This document shows positions 43,873 through 54,324 of a DNA stretch of 64,000 nucleotides, piece after piece (position 1 is the stretch's first letter; each line of letters begins with the position of its first letter). The DNA is taken from the NCBI GenBank assembly GCA_025531455.1, contig JAMYHL010000068.1, forward strand, positions 62,001-126,000, given 5' to 3'. This stretch comes from Apiotrichum sp. Y4204. Its lineage: Eukaryota > Basidiomycota > Tremellomycetes > Trichosporonales > Trichosporonaceae. The notes beneath the pieces were generated by a model. The model saw only the letters and a program-made list of their open reading frames with translations, ran no database searches and was not told the DNA's origin. The translations under genes were made by a program, and so were the position numbers.

Positions 43873-45896
43873 TGTGGAAATGTGGATGCTGGGGTGGGAC
43901 TGGGCTTTGGGGTGGGATTGAGGTTTATGGGCGATAGCTCTGGTAGTGGAACTCGGTGACTTGTTGGCCAGAGTTCTCTTGATCTTATCAGAACTTATAT
44001 GCATTCCTGGATCCAGTCCTCGCAATAACTCCAATCCAAAACATTGTGCCAGGCCGAACACATGCGCGCATGCACAGCGCGCATTTACTCCATACAGGCA
44101 GCAACAGTAGCGACACGGCCCTCGGTCGCGACGAGTCCCGCTGGATGCGGTGCGGATGGCGCGGAATGGATGCCCGGCGGTCACCAACGTACCAACACGG
44201 CCAACACATCCATTCCGGCAGGCACACAAAATAGAATCACCACCTCTTTGCTGGGATGCTCAACTCTCCTACAATGCCTTTATCCACACCTGCCGAGCGG
44301 CCGAACTGCCGAGGATATACGTACTCACTACCCCTCCCTCAAACATCCCACAAGGCCGGCGGCTGTAGTGCACCGCATATCGACGTAGCGCTGTGTCCGA
44401 GTCCACCATTCCGAGTCGTGGGTCGGTCGCGAACATATCGGTCGCGAACACGCGGGTGTGCCGCGGGGCCGCCGACTCAAATGCCCGTCGCCGCTGGCCT
44501 TCACTTCGGTACTTCGGCCGCACGGTGTGAGCAGGTATAGGTATAGAGGTCGGCTCCCCGGCTCCCGTAGTTGCGTCCGTCCGATGCGTCCACTGTTGCC
44601 TCCTTATGAACCTCGACTTGTAAGAACGGGCCCAGCTGCCTATCTGTCTATCTGTCTATCACCGCTACTACTGTAGATTCAGCATTCACCGACCCCCAAC
44701 AATTGCCACCAAAACGACAAGACTGGATAATTACACAAAATCACACCTCTATTCTACTGGCTGCTAACCCCTGACTCGAGTGCATTCCTGGTGGGTCTGG
44801 CCCGGCGGCGTTGGCGGTGCCGCCGTGGCGTCGGCGTGACAATCGGTGGCAGGCGTGCCCTGTCGGCGGCGATGAGCAAACCATGGGCAATGGGCCATTG
44901 GCCGTAGTCCGTAGGCCGTAGGATTGTAGGATCTCACATGCCAGTGGAGGGAGTGGCCCGTCGAGGATTTCTGCGCCATGATCTTTATATTTTCAGAGTC
45001 TTGTGCTGCTTGTGATACGCGCTGGAGCTCTGGAGCGGCGAGCTTGCGCGGGCACGCAGCGGCATCGTCTCATGTGCTTCCCCACTGGCGCCCGCGTCCG
45101 CCTGATCGCCGATCGCCGCCATCGCCGCCATCGCCGCCACCGCGTCTGCTCTTGACCTCAATTCGCAGCTTACTGCATAGGTTTGTACAAAGCTCCAATG
45201 CTACTATATCACTTCTACTATGAAGACACCCAATGACACATAGATAATGAAGACACGAGTCTTGGTCGGCTGTGGCCGGCAGAGGCCGAGAGGGGCCGTG
45301 GGATGGACCGAGTGGAGGTCCGTGGACCGGGTGGAGTGCGGGCCAGTGGCGACTGGTGTAAAGCACGAGGATCGAGGACAAAGCTGAGGGGATAGCGACG
45401 TCTGATGTTCTGATGTTCTATGGTCTGATTGATTGATTGATTGATTGATTGATGATGCGTATGAAAACAGGGACTGGTGGTTGGTTGATTGTGGTTGTGT
45501 GGTCGTGGTCCAGTGTGACAATAGACGGGGACTATGCGTACGATGTGATTAAGTCTGATGCGTTCAATATCGCATACACCACAAGTTCGATTCGTTGTCG
45601 GTTGGGGGCCGCTGCTGATGCTGTAGACAGAAGCGGCGAGACCGCCGAGCAGTGTGGGCACGATAGGAGCCAGCGATGCCGACTTGGCACAAGTCGTCCG
45701 ATGGCCGATGGGGATGATCACAGGATGGGAATGGCGCGGTCATCGCCGAGAATCATATCACCTCGAGTGGGTCACGCTGAGGAGAACTGTTGCACTATCC
45801 TCGCACGATACGACACGCCCACTCTGGTGCACGCGGTGCGAGCCCACGTTGATGGCGATGCACAGCGGCGGCGCAGCGCCTGCGTATCGACAGCGC
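43873..45896. other. Two-kilobase intergenic region
   Basis: No gene supported. Contains a TGAT microsatellite and scattered short direct repeats (for example CTATCTGT units near 44640-44660). Confidence 0.5.
45426..45453. repeat. (TGAT)n microsatellite
   Basis: Seven consecutive TGAT units. Confidence 0.9.
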
Positions 45897-46433
45897 CTAA
45901 GCGTCAATGTCCATGCGCTGCCCGACGTCCTCGACCCAGCGCTCCTCCGACGTAGACTTGTCGTGCCGTGCGTCCTCGTCGTGGTGGTCGGCGTTTGCGC
46001 TCTGGCCAAAGACGGGGGACGACGGGGGTGCAGGGGGCATGCCGCGGGCGAGGGGGACAAAGAACGCATGGAACCCGCGGGAGCGCTCGACCTTGACCTC
46101 GAGCGACACCTGCACCGTCTTGACCTTGTTCGTGTTCACCGAGCTCGACTTCTTCGGCATGTGGAGCTTGGAGCGGTGCTTGCCGGCAAGCGGGTTCGAG
46201 TGCGAGTGGGAGGGTTTACCAGGTGATGGCGGGGAAGGGGAGGACGAGGCAGAGGACGACATGGGGCCGAGGTGTGGTGGTGATGGCTGGGACGAGGGAG
46301 ATGGGAGGATAGGAGACGAGTATGAGCTGATCAACGGCGGGCGCGCAAACGAGACCGGCTTGGGGTGGAAGAGAGGTGTGGGTGGTGTGTCGACGCAGCT
46401 GGGGGACGATCGTGAGAGGCCCGACTCGAACAT
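45897..46433 (-). CDS. Small low-complexity protein, unknown, 178 aa
   Basis: Single-exon frame starting MFESGLSRSSPS. The first 100 residues are Ser/Pro-rich and disordered. A short ordered-looking segment (KVKTVQVSLEVKVERSRGFHAFFVPLARG) sits near residues 105-135, and the C-terminus is acidic/His-rich and ends MDIDA. Support comes from the frame length and from a long pyrimidine-rich leader upstream on the same strand. No family recognised. It could be a chance frame in biased sequence. Confidence 0.45.
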   Translation of the reverse strand: MFESGLSRSSPSCVDTPPTPLFHPKPVSFARPPLISSYSSPILPSPSSQPSPPHLGPMSSSASSSPSPPSPGKPSHSHSNPLAGKHRSKLHMPKKSSSVNTNKVKTVQVSLEVKVERSRGFHAFFVPLARGMPPAPPSSPVFGQSANADHHDEDARHDKSTSEERWVEDVGQRMDIDA

Positions 46434-47602
46434 GGTAGGCGATAACAAAAGCAGTCGAACAAGGGGACGGCGATGCGAGAGCGAGCAGGAGTGTTTACTT
46501 GAACTTCTAGCAGCGATGTCAGGAGTGGTGTGTTCCGTGTTCGGTGTTTCCGGTCACTGAATCCTTGTATCGTAACAGACGGAAAGTTGTGCGCGGCGTG
46601 CTGTGCGACGTGCGAGCCGTGGTCGTGCTCGAGGTGGTCGATGCGGGGAGGAGTACGGGAGAGTGGGGGGAATGGAAGTTGGAGGGGACGAAGATAAATC
46701 AGAAGATGAGACGCGTGCTGATGAGAGAGGTCGGGCTGTCGCCTCTATCGCGCTGGCTAGACAATAGCTATCGGAGTGAGTCGAATGTCGTTCTGTGGGC
46801 CGTGGTGGTCGTGGTCGTGATCGGGTCACTCGAACAGATGTTGTGTGTGGCTGGGATGGGGGACCGAGACAGGAATAAAATGTTGCCCGACTGTCTGAGA
46901 CCGTGTAGAGGAGGGTTCTGTGTGTGTGTGTGCACACGAAAGATTGCGAGACAAGGACAAAGCAGAGACAGCCCGCTGGTGTCGGAGATGAGAAGACGAG
47001 GAGATGTGTAGGTCGGTGCGTGCTGACGGCGATGAGGAGATGGAGATGATGAAAGAAGTGGGTGATGTATGCAGATGCAGATGCAGATTGCAGATTGCAA
47101 CTTGTGTGCTCTCGACAGACAGAGAGACGACCAAGTTGTCGATTCATCATCATTTCATTCGTGGTTCCCCCTCTCGTCGCGTCTCTTGCGTCTCTCCTCA
47201 TCTCTCTCCTCGTCTCTCCTCCTGTCCCTCCTGTCCCTCCTGCTCTTCTCCTTCTACCTCGCTGCCCCCCCTCTCTTCATCATCGTGCTTGTGTCCTGAC
47301 TGGGCGTTCTTTTCCTGGCGCTCCGTCGACCTCTCTCTTTCTCTGTCCAGTACGCTGCGCAGATCCCACAACTTCAACTCACCTCCACTTTCATCCTCAT
47401 CCTCTCCTCTTCTCCTCGATCCTCTATTTTTCTTCCTTTCTTTCTGGCGCTTTATTGCCTCTTTGTGATTATTAGCATTTTTTTTTTCCTTGGCCCTGTT
47501 TTACATCTTCTGATCCTACTCTACTGACCCATATCCTCGAGTAGGCTGCCTGAAGTGTAGCTGTAATAAAACTGCTCGGCACCCCCCTAACCATCTACTC
47601 AC
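46434..47602. promoter_or_regulatory. Pyrimidine-rich sequence switching strand near 47.1 kb (possible divergent promoter)
   Basis: From about 46440 to 47130 the minus strand is C/T-rich. From about 47150 to 47490 the plus strand is. In this window C/T-rich strands mark leaders just upstream of genes (flippase, ceramidase), so the switch suggests divergent transcription from near 47.1 kb. Confidence 0.4.
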
Positions 47603-47978
47603 ATGGCGACCCTTACTCAGGGCAAAGCCGAGCAACCAACTCTGGTACTTCAGTACTCTACCTGCTCGCCGCCCCCGCTCACCACCTTCCCAGATAGAAT
47701 ACAGGTACGCAGAATATGCCTGGCGCGTGTGACAAACAGGCGGCCCACGACTCGCCCTGCGTCGTGGTATGCACCTCGAACCCTATTATGCCCTCGATCG
47801 CGCGGCCACCGCCGACAAAATTCGCCATCTTGCCGCGTCCACCGAAGAAGAAAATCAGAAAATTATCAACATGCCAACAGAAACTTTATACTCTGGCCCT
47901 CTTTTGGAGCATGGCCTTGCTGACGCGCTGGCGACTACATACACAGGAACATTGCTCATCGTTATCCCAGCCCAGTAG
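47603..47978 (+). other. Doubtful coding segment downstream of a pyrimidine-rich leader
   Basis: ATG at 47603 opens MATLTQGKAEQPTLV. A separate frame at 47769-47978 has a balanced, protein-like composition with DRAATADKIRHLAASTEEEN and ends at a stop. A possible intron (47705-47739, GTACGC...CAG) does not connect the two in frame. This may be a short gene whose splicing I cannot resolve, a decayed gene, or chance. Confidence 0.2.
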
Positions 47979-49975
47979 CCCGACTCCCTTTCCGCGTGCG
48001 AGATTCTGGGATGCAAATAAGGCTCCATGCCGAGTCGTGCCGAGCCCGGCACCGGTTCTGGACCCGCGGGAACCTTGCCCTCCGAGCTTGGGCGTTTCTG
48101 GAAAGGAGATGATGAATAGTCAGGACCCAGGGGGGAAGAAGAACCGAGCTAGAGAGCTAGCTACGAGGGGACGGGAATTCATGCCGCACGCCGAGGGTTG
48201 GGCCTCAGGATTTCAAGGTGGCGTCATGGACAGATATCGCCCAAAGAGGATAGTTTGCGGCAACGTCCCGCCCCCCCCCCCCCTAGAGATAATTCGAGAT
48301 AAGACGAGGGCGACGGGGTGCGCGACGTGTCGTGCGTCAAATCTGTTGCAGGCCATTGCAGGATACAGGATACAGGATACAGTAGACGTTCCAGCGGCCC
48401 GGGCCGAATGGACGAGTGCGAGCCGAAAAGGAAGGGTATCTGATCCTGATCCATCCTGATCGTGCTGGCCCGAGGGCCGAGTGTCCAACGCAGGCCCAAG
48501 TACGCAAGTACGCAAGAACGCAAGTAAAACTACAGCAGTTCGGCGTTCCCCCCCCCCATTTCTGGCCGCCCTTGGTGCTTCCCTGAGCTCGTGAGGCGGG
48601 TGGCGAGTGGCCAAGTGAGCGGCCTGAGCGGCGTCTCCGGACCAATCCACGCACGGGGTGTTCGGCGTCCACTCGCGTGCGCAGGGAAACGTGCGAAGGG
48701 GCGATCCGCCACGATCCGCCACTTGCTGTGTCGCTGGATTTGTACTGTTCATTCTGAGGGACTGTAAGCTCTGTTCTACTCTACTTTGCAGGGGTTTACG
48801 GCACGCGTTTCTGCCTAAACTGCACCTATTATCCTCGTGTATTTGCATCCTGGATATCCTGTGGCCACCCAAACCCAATTATGATCATTGCGCGACGAGT
48901 GCTTGCTGGCCACTGGCGCTGGGCGCATCGCTCCGAGGCCGCGGACCGGGGACCACCGTCCGCGGCGATGAGTCCATGTCCGCGGGGAGGAGTCCATGTC
49001 CGCGTATCCTTGTCCACGATGGGTGGGGACAGCGGCCAGCGGGCAGTACGCGATACTTGATACTGATACTGCGGGGAACGTGAGTGGTACCCTTCGTACC
49101 TCCGTACGCGGCGCGTTGAGGCATGGCCCTGTTGAGGGTTGACAGAACAGCACAGGGACATGAGCAACAGGTACGCAGGTATTGCAGGTACGCTGCTCGC
49201 CCGACACGCCCGACACGCCCGACATGCAAGGCTCATACCGCGCGCCGCTCGCAATCCTGTATCCCTGCTGAGCTGCTGAACGCTGAACGCCGTGGCTCTG
49301 TGCGCCTGTGCGAGCCGCCGAGTGTCCTGTGTCCTGGTGGCCTGTGGCCTGTGCCGCCCTGTGGCGTGGGGCGTACTCGTATACTCGAGCTTGATCGAGC
49401 CTCGTCGCCTCGTCCTCGAGATGCGCAACCCATGCACACCTACACGCCTCTGAACGCGTTTTCCAGCGACGCCACTTTCCAAAACGCGACGAACGTCGAG
49501 GTTCTACAAATTCCGGTACTCTGCACCCTACGCCTTGCATATAATACAAATACGGAATGGATCGCAACCCGTCAGTCGCCATTCGGCTGATCTTGACTCA
49601 TGATGCCTGAGTACTCTCAACAGTTTGGGACTCCTGTACATACAGTACCAGTCGTGCAATTCGCGCTCTCACTTCTGACAACTTGCTCTTCCATATCTTT
49701 GGTTTAATTGCATTCCTACTACCCCTGCGGCCCTGCGCTGTGTCCACGGTCGTGCGCCACCGTCCCATGCCCATGGAATGATGGTACCAGTCCCAGGAAC
49801 GGCCATGGTATTGATGTATTGTGAAACTGGTCGCGCACGAGTGTAGCTTGCGCTTGCAGCCGTTGGACAGTCTAGCTTATCGTTCTCTCCTACCGGCATT
49901 CCTTCTATGCCCTAGCGCCAGTTCCCCAGCCCGATACTGGATGCAAGCTATACATGATACACTACACTACAGATC
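47979..49975. other. Gene-free stretch downstream of MPE1
   Basis: Two kilobases with no supported frame. It contains long C runs (near 48270 and 48550), a 20-bp tandem repeat, and short CACGCCCGA repeats near 49196-49224. Confidence 0.5.
48958..48997. repeat. 20-bp tandem duplication
   Basis: 48958-48977 and 48978-48997 differ at two or three positions, and a partial third copy begins at 48998. Confidence 0.85.
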
Positions 49976-51979
49976 CTACGCCACGCGCTGCATCTTCTCG
50001 GGCGGGGGGTCGTCCGCCCCGCGCGCGCCGGAGAGCACACGGGCCGCACCGCCGCGCGCGAATCCCCGGCCGCGGAACCCACCCCGGAATCCACCCCGCC
50101 CTCCCGGGCGTGGCTGGACGCCGTTGCCGGCGCCCATGCCGTTCGTCCCGTTGAAGCCGTTGCCGTTCATCCCATTGAAGCCGTTGCCGTTCATCCCGTT
50201 CATGCCGTTGCCGCCCATGTTCATGTTTCCCATGTTCATGTTGTTGTTGCCCATGCCCATGTTCCCCATGTTCCCCATTGGCATGCCCATGCCCGGCATA
50301 CCACCCATGCCCATCATGCCCATCTGCTGGCCCATCATCGCGTTGCCCATCTGCGCGCCGAACATGAGGCCCTGCGCCGCGAGCATCTGCATCTGCAGGA
50401 GATTCGTGTTCGTCATCTTGAGGTGCTTGCGGATCTCGGCCTTGATTGTCGGCGGGACGAGCGGGTTGCGCAGCGTCTGCATCATGGCCTGCTGGTATTC
50501 GTGCAGCGTGTTCATGTCGGGTAGTTTTCCCGTGTAAGGGTTCTTGCCGGAGACGTCGGACAGGTCTGGTGCTGCAGGGGTAGCGCCGCCGTCGGACTGC
50601 AGTCAGCGTCGAGTTCTGCCCTCGTTCACAACCTGATTGTACCCACCTTTTCTGCCTTCGCCTCCTCCTCGGCTGCTTCCTTGCTCTTCTTCCTCTCCTC
50701 GAGATACGCCTCGGCTCGGCTCCGTAGATCCTCCGCGGGCTGAAGTTTGTCGAGCGATGCAATCTTGCTCTCACATGACGGGCACTCAAAGTCGTGCTCG
50801 AGAAGATAGCTCTCGATACACTCCTCGCAGAAAGAGGTGTCGCAACACGGTACGCGTACAGCCTCACGGACGAGTTTCTTGCAGATGTGACAGGAGAGTT
50901 CCGGGTCGAGGGCCTCATCGTCATCGCCTGCTCCCAGATTGAGCGTCTTCACTGCCGCCTGTTTCTGCCATTGCCGCTGATCAGGGACGGCTCGCACAAA
51001 GCCACCATCGGCGGTAAGCATTGCACCCTGCGACGAGCCCTCCCCGGTGAGCGGCGTCTCGACCGTCTTGAGCATACTGCGCGGGATACCCGTCACACGC
51101 ACGAACCGTTTCCGGTCCTGCGCTGTCGGATCGTCGTTTGTCGGACAGTTCTGGATCCAGTGTCCCTTTTGCGCACAGCGGAAACAGATGTAGCCCACCG
51201 GCGGCTCCTTGTCGGGCGCGACGGAAAAGTCAAACTTGTTCGCTCCACCAGGACCGCCAGGTCCCTTGAACGGTCGCCGATCGGGACGAGTCTGGAATCG
51301 TGCGTGTCTGCATGTCAGTTAACGATCGAAACGAGGCAACTCACGTGGACATATCCGCCGCCATGTCCTCCCACGTCTCCGACTGCTGCTGCAGCATGGC
51401 CTGAATCTTGGCGTCCTCCTCGGCATCGCCCGTGGTGACCTTAACCTGGGGCTGCAAAGTGTCAGTACTCTTGTCGGATCACTATCCTGAACACAGTATC
51501 CAACATGACCTGTACTCACCGCCTTGGGGTCCTCCTTGCCATCAAACCGCTTGCTCATGGCACCATAGCCTCCCGCGCCGCGCTGGCGTCCAAACATCTT
51601 CTCCTTCATCGCCTCACGCGCATGCGCCTCAATACGGTGATCGCCCGTGAGTGATGTGGCCGCGTCCGTTCCGATAATATAGTTTTGCGCCGTACCGCGC
51701 CCCTTCATGCTCGCCGGGCGGCGGCGCACAACCAGCGACGACGAACGCGCAATCTGGTGGTTGTCATCCTTGAGCTCTGCGTCGTTAGTACCCTGTCCCG
51801 TGGCTCCTGCACTCACCCTCTCCGTTCTCGAGCACGACCAAATCAAAGTCCTTTCCATTTCCCAGGTTGTTGTCGAGCATCACCTGGCGCTTAAAGTCGA
51901 ACACGGAGATGTGCGTGCCATCAAACTTGGCGCGCGACTCGTCGCGCCCCGCACCCCAGCGATAGAATACCTGGGACAT
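49976..51979 (-). CDS. MPE1: Mpe1/RBBP6-type mRNA 3'-end processing factor
   Basis: Subunit of the cleavage and polyadenylation factor that contacts pre-mRNA and stimulates cleavage. Exons in coding order 51979-51817, 51776-51520, 51451-51345, 51307-50647 and 50596-49976 give 602 aa. The N-terminal ubiquitin-like DWNN domain begins MSQVFYRW and covers about residues 3-75. A CCHC zinc knuckle follows at C217, C220, H225 and C230. A RING/U-box-type domain lies near 315-355 (CHICKK, FCEEC, CPSC). After a charged helical linker, the last 200 residues comprise a folded-looking part, a Met/Gly/Asn repeat region (GNMGNMGMGNN type) and an RGG-like end. The zinc knuckle-RING order is diagnostic. The Met/Gly/Asn tail is unusual and probably disordered. 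Confidence 0.94.
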
Positions 51980-54324
51980 GGTGGAGAATGCTCTGGTACT
52001 CGCGAGTCGAGGTGTGTAATGTATAAAGTTGGTTTGTTGAGTGGCAAATGAACGAGAGCCAGCTCTCTCAGAACAATGTCAAGAGCGGTCCTGCTGTGCG
52101 GTGTGGACTGCTCTAGAGAAGAAGATGTAAGGAACTCAATGCAGAGGACGTAGATTCTGAAAGCTGCGAATCAGGTCTTTACGGTGATGAGAATGCTGAT
52201 GCTGATGGTGATGATGATGGTGGAATGGATGCTGATGAAGAGGTCGAGATGAATGAACTTGACGACTCTTGAGCTGACAAAGGAAAGTGTCTTTGTGCAA
52301 GGAGTGCCAGTATGCGAGGTGGGGGGCCGGAGATCGCCAATAGAGAGGAGAAAAACACTCCCATTAGCGGAAGTAAATTGTTCATATTTGACGTGGGGTC
52401 TCAGGCTAATCGACCATTCTAATCTTTTGAATTGATTGTCCTGGCTGGACGTGAACGTGAGTCACGTGCTGGATGAATTCACCTCTGGTGGCCGTTTGGG
52501 TTGGTCGCCATCAATTGACCTCTTGTCGCCATCATCACCTCCATCCTCTTCATCACCCCACTATGTTCCTTTCTGTGTTTCCCACGCAGCCCTTATCTCT
52601 GCTTTATCTTCACCCGATCTGCTGATAGTATACCGAAACACATATTCTCCCCTTGATAATCTCGGACGCAGCTCCAACGTCTCGGCTGCGTTAGGGTCCC
52701 GCCACCGAGCACCTTGAAGTATGCCATATAATCAACCAAGCCCACACCAAGAAAACAGCCAAGTTCTAGCACCAGATCGTCAGGACCAGGGACAGGTGAG
52801 CGGAACCCCGTCCAAGGCCTGGCCGGTGGCGACCAGTGTGTGGGCATGGCTAGGCGGTACGAGAGCCTTCTACGATGATCGCTCACCTCCGTGCCGAGAC
52901 CTGTGGCTGATGACGCCCCCCGAGCCCCACCATGACGCACTATCAAGCCTCCACCATGCCCCAGCTGCACGATTATCCGCAGTTTGGTGTTCAGAAATAG
53001 CAATTATGTGCCCCCTTTGTCCCAATCAATCCTCACTTTACAGCTCGTCACTGACCTGATCGAATGTGTTAATATGGGAGAACACTTGTTCCGGTGCAAA
53101 TGTCTACCGGTGTTCTGTCGGCACGCCATACTGTAGAGCACGTGCATTCGGCAATGACGTTGTGCGCGTTTTGACCGCCGGCAAAAGATGCACAAGTCCT
53201 CTTGGCGGTGTGCTGCGGCGCGGTACGGTGTAGCCGGAGTTGCTCCGGACCCTATGTACCTATGTGCGGACTCACCGTGTGGAGGTCCGGCGCCGTCCAG
53301 GTCTTGTCGGCGGAGGCCCGGTCGCATTCCGCCAGGAGGTAGAGCTGTAATGAGTTTAGCTGTGCTCGTGACAAAAGTCAATCTCAATCTCGCATCTCCG
53401 TGTTGTGTCCTTTGTTTGACCCGGCGTACTGGCGTCCATTGTACGGTGACAACTCTGACGTCATAACCTCGACACGAAGCAAACACGTCATGATCATTTA
53501 CCTTTTACCTTGTACCCTCCACAAGCTGTAACAATTAACCCCACCCCACCCGCCGCGATCAGCTGTGCATCGGCGCATCAGATTATGCGATTGAGCACCA
53601 TTCTGCGAGGAACGCACGAGTTGTCTGCAGGGCTCACAAGATCCAGGACGGCCCACAAGGCCACAAGGCCACAAGGTTCATTTCCTGGTATGACACCAGG
53701 GGAAGTCCCCAACGCGGTGGACTGTCCGCAAAACTCGATGACGTTCAAAGTCAAGAACCGCCTGGCGCTTCTCGCCTGCTGTCCTGTCCTGCCCTGTTGC
53801 ATCATACCATCATACTCACTGTTGCGCGCAGTCCGCAGGCGCCAGGCCGCGCGCGCTCCACGGTGCGTTCGCATAGCAGATTCAGCAGCAAGCAGCAGGC
53901 ATCCTTACCCGCTGCCAGCCCTTTGGTCCTTGGGTCCTTGGGTCCTTGCCGCGCTCGCCATACTCTGACCGTCGACCAGAGTGGGCTTATGACGTCGTTC
54001 AGAGGAACTCATTCCTCCTCGATCAGTGCTCTCCGTCGTGACGTCTCGGCAGCATGACGTTTGGAGGAGGATTGGAGGGCACCGGGGACCCAAGAGGTAG
54101 TTGTAGTGGGGCGATTCTCGGCGGCACGGGATCGAGACCGCCAACAGCATAAAAGAAGCTTGCCCAACGTCGTCGAGAGAGTTCCCCATCATCTCCGACT
54201 CTGGCTCTGAACTCCTATAATCTTCTCAGCCTCGTCACAACCACTTTCCCCACCACTTTTCCACACTACTTCACTGTTTTCATTCCCCCCCCCCCCTTTT
54301 CCCCCTTGAACCGTAACATTCACC
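51980..54324. other. Divergent intergenic region MPE1 / repeat protein
   Basis: 2.3 kb between start codons. No supported gene. Immediately before the repeat-protein ATG is a C/T-rich leader with a 12-nt C run (54285-54296). Confidence 0.55.

Noticed and set aside
54285..54300. CCCCT stress-response-like element before the repeat protein
   Set aside because: It is only the end of a 12-nt C run, so the match carries no information.
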